From assembly GCF_900177415.1 (NCBI RefSeq), contig NZ_FXAF01000006.1:1884001-1948000 (forward strand): 64,000 nt of DNA. The letters run 5' to 3'. Below, in pieces: positions 60,075-64,000 of the stretch. The position numbers and the translations under genes were made by a program. The first letter of the stretch is position 1, and every line of letters begins with the position of its first letter. The notes beneath the pieces are model-generated. The model was not told where the DNA came from. It saw nothing but the letters and a program-made list of their open reading frames with translations, and ran no database searches. Source of the DNA: Xaviernesmea oryzae (GTDB lineage: Bacteria; Pseudomonadota; Alphaproteobacteria; Rhizobiales; Rhizobiaceae).

Positions 60075-61079
60075 TTAGCGATCCCTGAGATTTTCCCGGT
60101 CGAGCTGGGTGGCGAGCGCGAGCACCGTTTCGCAGGTGGGCGTCGGGACGCCCTTCAGCTTGCCGAGCGCCACCACCATGCCGGTGAGCGGAACGATCTC
60201 CAGCGGCTTGCCGGCGATGAGGTCCTGCAGCATCGAAGTCCTGACCGGACCGAAGCCGGCGGACCGGTTGAGTTCCTCCTCAACACCGCTGCCGAAGACG
60301 GCGCCGAGCGCCTCGCCGACCGCCTTGGTTTCCGCCATCACCTTGCCCACCTGCTCGGCCAGGAGGTGGTTCTCCATGATGGAGTTCATGCGGCCGCGGG
60401 TCAGCGCGCTGATGGGATTGTAGGCGGCGTTGCCCATCAGCTTGAGCCAGATCGCGTCGCGGATGCGCTGGGTGGGGATGACGTTGAGGCCGGTGCGGCC
60501 GAGAAGGTCGGCGATCGAGATGAGGTCCCGCGAGAGTTCGCCGGACGGTTCACCGAGGAAGAAGCGGCCGTCGCCGCTGAGGCGCACCGTGCCGGGCTCG
60601 ATCACTTCGCCGCCCTGATAGGCGACGCAGCCGATCACCCGTTCGGGGCCGACGAGTTGCCACAGCTTGCCTTCGGGATCGAGCTCGGGGAGCTGGCGTT
60701 CCGCATGGCCGCTTTCGTGATCCCGGTGGAAATACCACCACGGGATACCGTTCAGGATCATCATCACGCGGGTGCCGTCCTTCAGGAGGCTGGCGAGCCC
60801 TTCGGCCGCATCGGCGAGCTGATGGCCCTTGAGGCCGGTGATCACCAGATCCTGCTTCGGCAGTTCGGACGGGTCGCCGGTCGCGGAAAGCCGCACCTTG
60901 AGCGGTGCCTCCTCACCTTGCCTGACGACGGTCAGCCCCTTGTCGCGGATCGCCGCAAGATGCGCGCCGCGCGCCACGGCGGACACGTTCACCTCTTCGC
61001 CAAGCCTGCTCGCGATCTTTGCGGCAAACGTGCCACCGAGCGCGCCAGCACCATAGATGCAGATATTCCTGATCGTCAT
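60075..61079 (-). CDS. 2-dehydropantoate 2-reductase family protein (PanE/ApbA-like)
   Basis: The 334-residue protein has the NADPH-binding start ICIYGAGALGGTFAAKIASR and the PanE C-terminal domain with the catalytic Lys in WLKLMGNAAYNPISAL. PanE reduces ketopantoate in pantothenate synthesis. Many bacteria have several homologues with other substrates, and this one is longer than E. coli PanE (303), so the substrate is not certain. It is probably co-transcribed with the DUF1801 gene. Confidence 0.82.
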   Translation of the reverse strand: MTIRNICIYGAGALGGTFAAKIASRLGEEVNVSAVARGAHLAAIRDKGLTVVRQGEEAPLKVRLSATGDPSELPKQDLVITGLKGHQLADAAEGLASLLKDGTRVMMILNGIPWWYFHRDHESGHAERQLPELDPEGKLWQLVGPERVIGCVAYQGGEVIEPGTVRLSGDGRFFLGEPSGELSRDLISIADLLGRTGLNVIPTQRIRDAIWLKLMGNAAYNPISALTRGRMNSIMENHLLAEQVGKVMAETKAVGEALGAVFGSGVEEELNRSAGFGPVRTSMLQDLIAGKPLEIVPLTGMVVALGKLKGVPTPTCETVLALATQLDRENLRDR

Positions 61080-61161
61080 GATGTCCTCGTCTCCGCTTCT
61101 TGTGCGACGCGGTAGACTTAGGGCATCTTGGACGGTGAGGCGAACGAGTTTTTGTGATGGA

Positions 61162-61380
61162 TCAATGCGTCCGGCGACCGGGCAGCAGCTCCGCGCGGCG
61201 CAGTTCGTCGATCGCGGCCACGGCGTCTTCGACGGACCAGCCGGCTCTCACGGCGGCGGCGATCATCTTCACTTCGGCTTCTTCTTCGAGCGCCAGGAAA
61301 AGCGGCTCAAGCGCCTCCTGCACGGTGAGTATATGTTCGTCCGGCGAAGCCACGGACGTGCGTGCGGCAGACGTGGGCAT
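61162..61380 (-). CDS. Small protein of unknown function
   Basis: A 72-residue acidic, helical protein that I do not recognise: PDEHILTVQEALEPLFLALE, AEVKMIAAAVRAGWSVEDAV, IDELRRAELLPGRR. The shape (two long helices) suggests a small regulator or adaptor. ATG 61380 is chosen; GAGGAG lies 11 bases upstream, further than usual, and ATG 61419 is an alternative without a ribosome site. It is divergent from ftsZ2. The coding bias looks real. Confidence 0.5.
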   Translation of the reverse strand: MPTSAARTSVASPDEHILTVQEALEPLFLALEEEAEVKMIAAAVRAGWSVEDAVAAIDELRRAELLPGRRTH

Positions 61381-61600
61381 GATACGCAGTGCTCCTCTCT
61401 CTTTTGTGATCAACTTCATCCAATAGCTGTGTCCGAAAAAGGTTCCCTGCGACCTGTGGAAAATTTCCTCGCCGGTCATACCCCGTGCCCGGTCTTGTTC
61501 TTTCGCCAAGCCTCTGCCTTCTTGCCCAGCTAAAATAACGACTGATTCGGGCGGCCGGTGGGGCGGCCCGCCGGCGGGAGCCGATGCCAAGGAGATTGCG

Positions 61601-62626
61601 ATGACGGACGGCAAGAAATTCCAGATCACCGAAATGCGGCCGAAGATCACCGTGATCGGGGTCGGCGGCGGCGGCGGCAACGCCATCAACAACATGATCT
61701 CCGAAAATCTCGAAGGCGTCGATTTCATCGCCGCGAACACGGACGCGCAGGTGCTTGCGACGTCCAAGGCATCCCGCCGCATCCAGCTCGGCGCCCATGT
61801 GACCGAAGGCCTCGGCGCCGGCTCGCTTCCCGATGTCGGGCGCGCGGCGGCGGAGGAATCGATCGACGAGATCATGGATCATCTCTCCGGCTCGCATATG
61901 TGTTTCGTCACCGCCGGCATGGGCGGCGGCACGGGGACGGGGGCGGCTCCGGTGATCGCACAGGCCGCCCGCAACGCCGGCATCCTGACAGTCGGCGTCG
62001 TGACCAAGCCCTTCACCTTCGAAGGCAACCGGCGCATGAAGACGGCCGAGGCCGGCATCGAGGAACTGCGCCGCGCCGCCGATACCGTCATCGTCATCCC
62101 GAACCAGAATCTCTTCCGTATCGCCGATGCCAAGACCACTTTCGCCGACGCCTTCATGACCGCCGACCGGGTGCTCTTTTCCGGCGTCGGCTGCATCACC
62201 GACCTGATCGTCAAGGAAGGCCTGATCAACCTCGACTTCGCCGACGTGAAATCGGTGATGAAGGGCATGGGACGGGCGATGATGGGGACCGGCGAGGCTT
62301 CCGGCGACCACCGGGCGCTGACCGCGGCGGAGGCTGCGATCGCCAATCCGCTGCTCGACGAGATTTCCATGAAGGGCGCCAAGGGCGTGCTGATCTCGAT
62401 CTCCGGCGGCTCCGACATGACGCTGTTCGAGGTGGACGAGGCGGCAAGCCGTATCCGCGACGAGGTCATGGACGATGCCGACATCGTCGTCGGCGCGATC
62501 TTCGACCGCAATCTCGACGGCAAGTTCCGCGTCTCGGTCGTCGCGACCGGGCTCGACGGCGATCAGCTCGCCGCCGCCCCCGGCGCCCCGGCCGACATGC
62601 AGACCGCCTACCGCACGCTGCAATAG
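61601..62626 (+). CDS. ftsZ2: FtsZ2, short second FtsZ without C-terminal tail
   Basis: A tubulin-like GTPase of 341 residues. The G-box GGGTGTG (residues 108-114), [12 protein letters not shown] at the nucleotide site, [11 protein letters not shown] (synergy loop) and the C-terminal domain up to [18 protein letters not shown] are all present. The protein stops about 20 residues later, with no linker and no conserved FtsA/ZipA-binding peptide. This matches the short extra FtsZ described in Sinorhizobium and Agrobacterium, which is distinct from the main division FtsZ of the dcw cluster. It is not next to ftsQA here. Confidence 0.92.
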   Translation: MTDGKKFQITEMRPKITVIGVGGGGGNAINNMISENLEGVDFIAANTDAQVLATSKASRRIQLGAHVTEGLGAGSLPDVGRAAAEESIDEIMDHLSGSHMCFVTAGMGGGTGTGAAPVIAQAARNAGILTVGVVTKPFTFEGNRRMKTAEAGIEELRRAADTVIVIPNQNLFRIADAKTTFADAFMTADRVLFSGVGCITDLIVKEGLINLDFADVKSVMKGMGRAMMGTGEASGDHRALTAAEAAIANPLLDEISMKGAKGVLISISGGSDMTLFEVDEAASRIRDEVMDDADIVVGAIFDRNLDGKFRVSVVATGLDGDQLAAAPGAPADMQTAYRTLQ

Positions 62627-62848
62627 GCGCCGGCCGGCTGCTTCGGATCGCGCGGAGGATAGACGGCCGCGATCTCCTCGATATAGCCGCCTATTCACCG
62701 CAACCGCTTCCCGGGCTTCCTGGCCCGCCTGCCGGTTCCGTTCCGCGCCCTCCGGACATTCCGCCTCCGGAGGACGTTTCCGTCTTCCCATTGTCATCGA
62801 CCGCGGATATAGCTCGCCGCCCGTTTCACCAGTGCGAGGAGCATGAGC

Positions 62849-63634
62849 ATGGACGCGAAAAATGTCGCCGCCCATTGGGAAGGCAATGCCGAGACCTGGA
62901 CGATCTATTCGCGGGCCGGCTACGACAAGTACCGGGACGCGCTGAACACGCCGGCCTTTTTGGAGATGCTGCCGCCGGTCGCGGGGCTTGACGGCCTCGA
63001 CCTCGGCTGCGGGGAGGGGGCGAATACCCGCGCCGTCGCAAGGCTCGGCGCCAGGATGACCGGCCTCGACATCGCGCCGACCTTCATCCGCTACGCCCGC
63101 GAGACGGAGGAGAGCGATCCGCTCGGCATTTCCTATGTGCTCGGCGACGGGCAGGGGATCGATTTTCCGGACGCAAGCTTCGATTTCGTCACCGCCTTCA
63201 TGTCGATGATGGACATGGCCGACCAGCGCGAGGTGCTGAAGGGCGTCCATCGCGTGCTGAAGCCCGGCGGCTTCCTGCAGTTCTCGATCCTGCATCCCTG
63301 TTTCGTGCCGCCGACGCGGCGGAACATCCGCGACGAGCGGGGCGAGGCGGTCGCCGTCCAGGTCGCCGATTATTTCGACGAGAGCGACGGCCGCATCGAG
63401 CGCTGGGTCTTTTCGTCCATCCCGGAAGAGGAGCGGGCGAAGCTCACGCCGTTCTCGATCCCGCGTTTCCACCGGACGCTGTCGACCTGGGTGTCGATGA
63501 TCGTCGAGGCGGGGCTCGTCATCGAGGCCTTCGGCGAGCCGATGGCCTCGCAAGAGGTGGCTGCGGCCGAGCCGGTGGTCGCCGATACCCGCGTCGCGCC
63601 GATCTTCCTGCATATCCGCGCGGTGAAACGCTAG
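62849..63634 (+). CDS. Class I SAM-dependent methyltransferase
   Basis: A 261-residue enzyme with motif I LDLGCGEGANTRAVARLG, motif II region YVLGDGQGIDFPDASFDFVT and post-motif VLKPGGFLQFSILHPC; Methyltransf_11/25 type. The substrate is unknown. Two ATGs are close (62843 and 62849); GAGGA ends at 62840, so 62849 (8-base spacing) is preferred. The 222-base gap after ftsZ2 shows nothing notable. Repeats begin 18 bases after the stop. Confidence 0.85.
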   Translation: MDAKNVAAHWEGNAETWTIYSRAGYDKYRDALNTPAFLEMLPPVAGLDGLDLGCGEGANTRAVARLGARMTGLDIAPTFIRYARETEESDPLGISYVLGDGQGIDFPDASFDFVTAFMSMMDMADQREVLKGVHRVLKPGGFLQFSILHPCFVPPTRRNIRDERGEAVAVQVADYFDESDGRIERWVFSSIPEEERAKLTPFSIPRFHRTLSTWVSMIVEAGLVIEAFGEPMASQEVAAAEPVVADTRVAPIFLHIRAVKR

Positions 63635-63652
63635 GTCGGAGTTCCCTGACTG

Positions 63653-64000
63653 CTTCTCCCCGCTGGGGAGAAGGAAGAGCGCGCTGCTTGTGATCTCCTT
63701 CACGGGCGGGGCGATCGCATATGAGAACCGAGCCAGTTCGGCTTGCGCCCTCTTCTCCCCAGCGGGGAGAAGTGCCGAGCAGAGCGAGGCGATGAGGGGG
63801 GCACACGCGGCAGGCGCGGCATCGCTGTATTTTGGCTTCGCCCCCCTCATCCGCCCTGCGAGCACCTTCTCCCCGCTGGGGAGAAGGGGAGAGCCGCTGC
63901 TTGGGATCTCCTTCACGGGCGGGGGCAATCGCATATGAGAACCGAGCAGGTTCGGCTTTCTCCCTCTTCTCCCCAGCGGGGAGAAGTGCCGAGCAAGGCG
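63653..64000. repeat. Two copies of a palindrome-rich intergenic repeat (RIME-like)
   Basis: Four hairpins CTTCTCCCC-NNN-GGGGAGAAG lie at 63653-63673, 63752-63772, 63866-63886 and 63966-63986. They bracket two copies of a ~130-base unit spaced 213-214 bases apart, sharing GATCTCCTTCACGGGCGGGG, ATCGCATATGAGAACCGAG and GTGCCGAGCA. Between the copies, GATGAGGGGGGC (63791-63802) pairs with GCCCCCCTCATC (63840-63851). The second copy runs off the window. The word pattern resembles rhizobial intergenic mosaic elements (RIME). No gene is seen in this stretch. Confidence 0.85.

Overview
The window is a GC-rich chromosomal segment from an alphaproteobacterium, most likely a member of the Rhizobiaceae (Rhizobium/Agrobacterium/Sinorhizobium group). 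This rests on the alphaproteobacterial ribosomal and RNA polymerase gene order with two tuf copies, a short tail-less second FtsZ, a DUF982 protein (a largely rhizobial family), the amidase - class A PBP - prfB order, and RIME-like palindromic repeats at the right edge. No genus can be assigned from sequence reading alone.

Left part (1-11.6 kb): the 3' end of an N-acetylmuramoyl-L-alanine amidase, a class A penicillin-binding protein, and prfB (RF2) with its programmed +1 frameshift. Next come a Bcr/CflA-type efflux pump divergent from a TetR regulator with a clear palindromic operator between them, NAD kinase, tRNA-Thr, UDP-glucose dehydrogenase, CysQ, a DUF982 protein and RlmB.

Central part (11.7-49.3 kb): the transcription and translation supercluster. 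Its order is tRNA-Tyr, tRNA-Gly, tuf, [two divergent KpsS-like capsule genes], tRNA-Trp, secE, nusG, rplKAJL, rpoBC, a small unknown gene on the opposite strand, rpsL, rpsG, fusA, tuf, the S10 genes (rpsJ to rpsQ), the spc genes (rplN to rplO), secY, adk, and the alpha genes (rpsM, rpsK, rpoA, rplQ). The two tuf coding regions differ at one synonymous base in my reading, while their flanks are unrelated. Strong hairpins lie at several internal boundaries: the rplJ leader, rplL-rpoB, rpsQ-rplN, rplR-rpsE, rplO-secY, adk-rpsM and rpsM-rpsK. They probably tune expression within the cluster or are mobile palindromic repeats.

Right part (49.3-64 kb): the MsrP/MsrQ periplasmic methionine sulfoxide repair pair, a DUF4112 protein, ilvD and a ParD/ParE-like toxin-antitoxin pair whose toxin seems to lack an internal strand. 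It continues with a LprI-like secreted protein, a YkvA-like protein, a DegP/DegQ-type protease overlapping rarA, a DUF1883 protein, an exported alpha/beta hydrolase, a DUF1801/OmdA protein, a PanE-like reductase, a small unknown protein, FtsZ2 and a methyltransferase. The last ~350 bases are two copies of a palindrome-rich repeat.

Most of the window is conserved housekeeping DNA. The best leads for new biology are a candidate small RNA or attenuated leader at about 58180-58315, the orphan KpsS-like pair wedged into the tuf/tRNA-Trp boundary, the alternative-pairing rplJ leader and the shortened ParE toxin.
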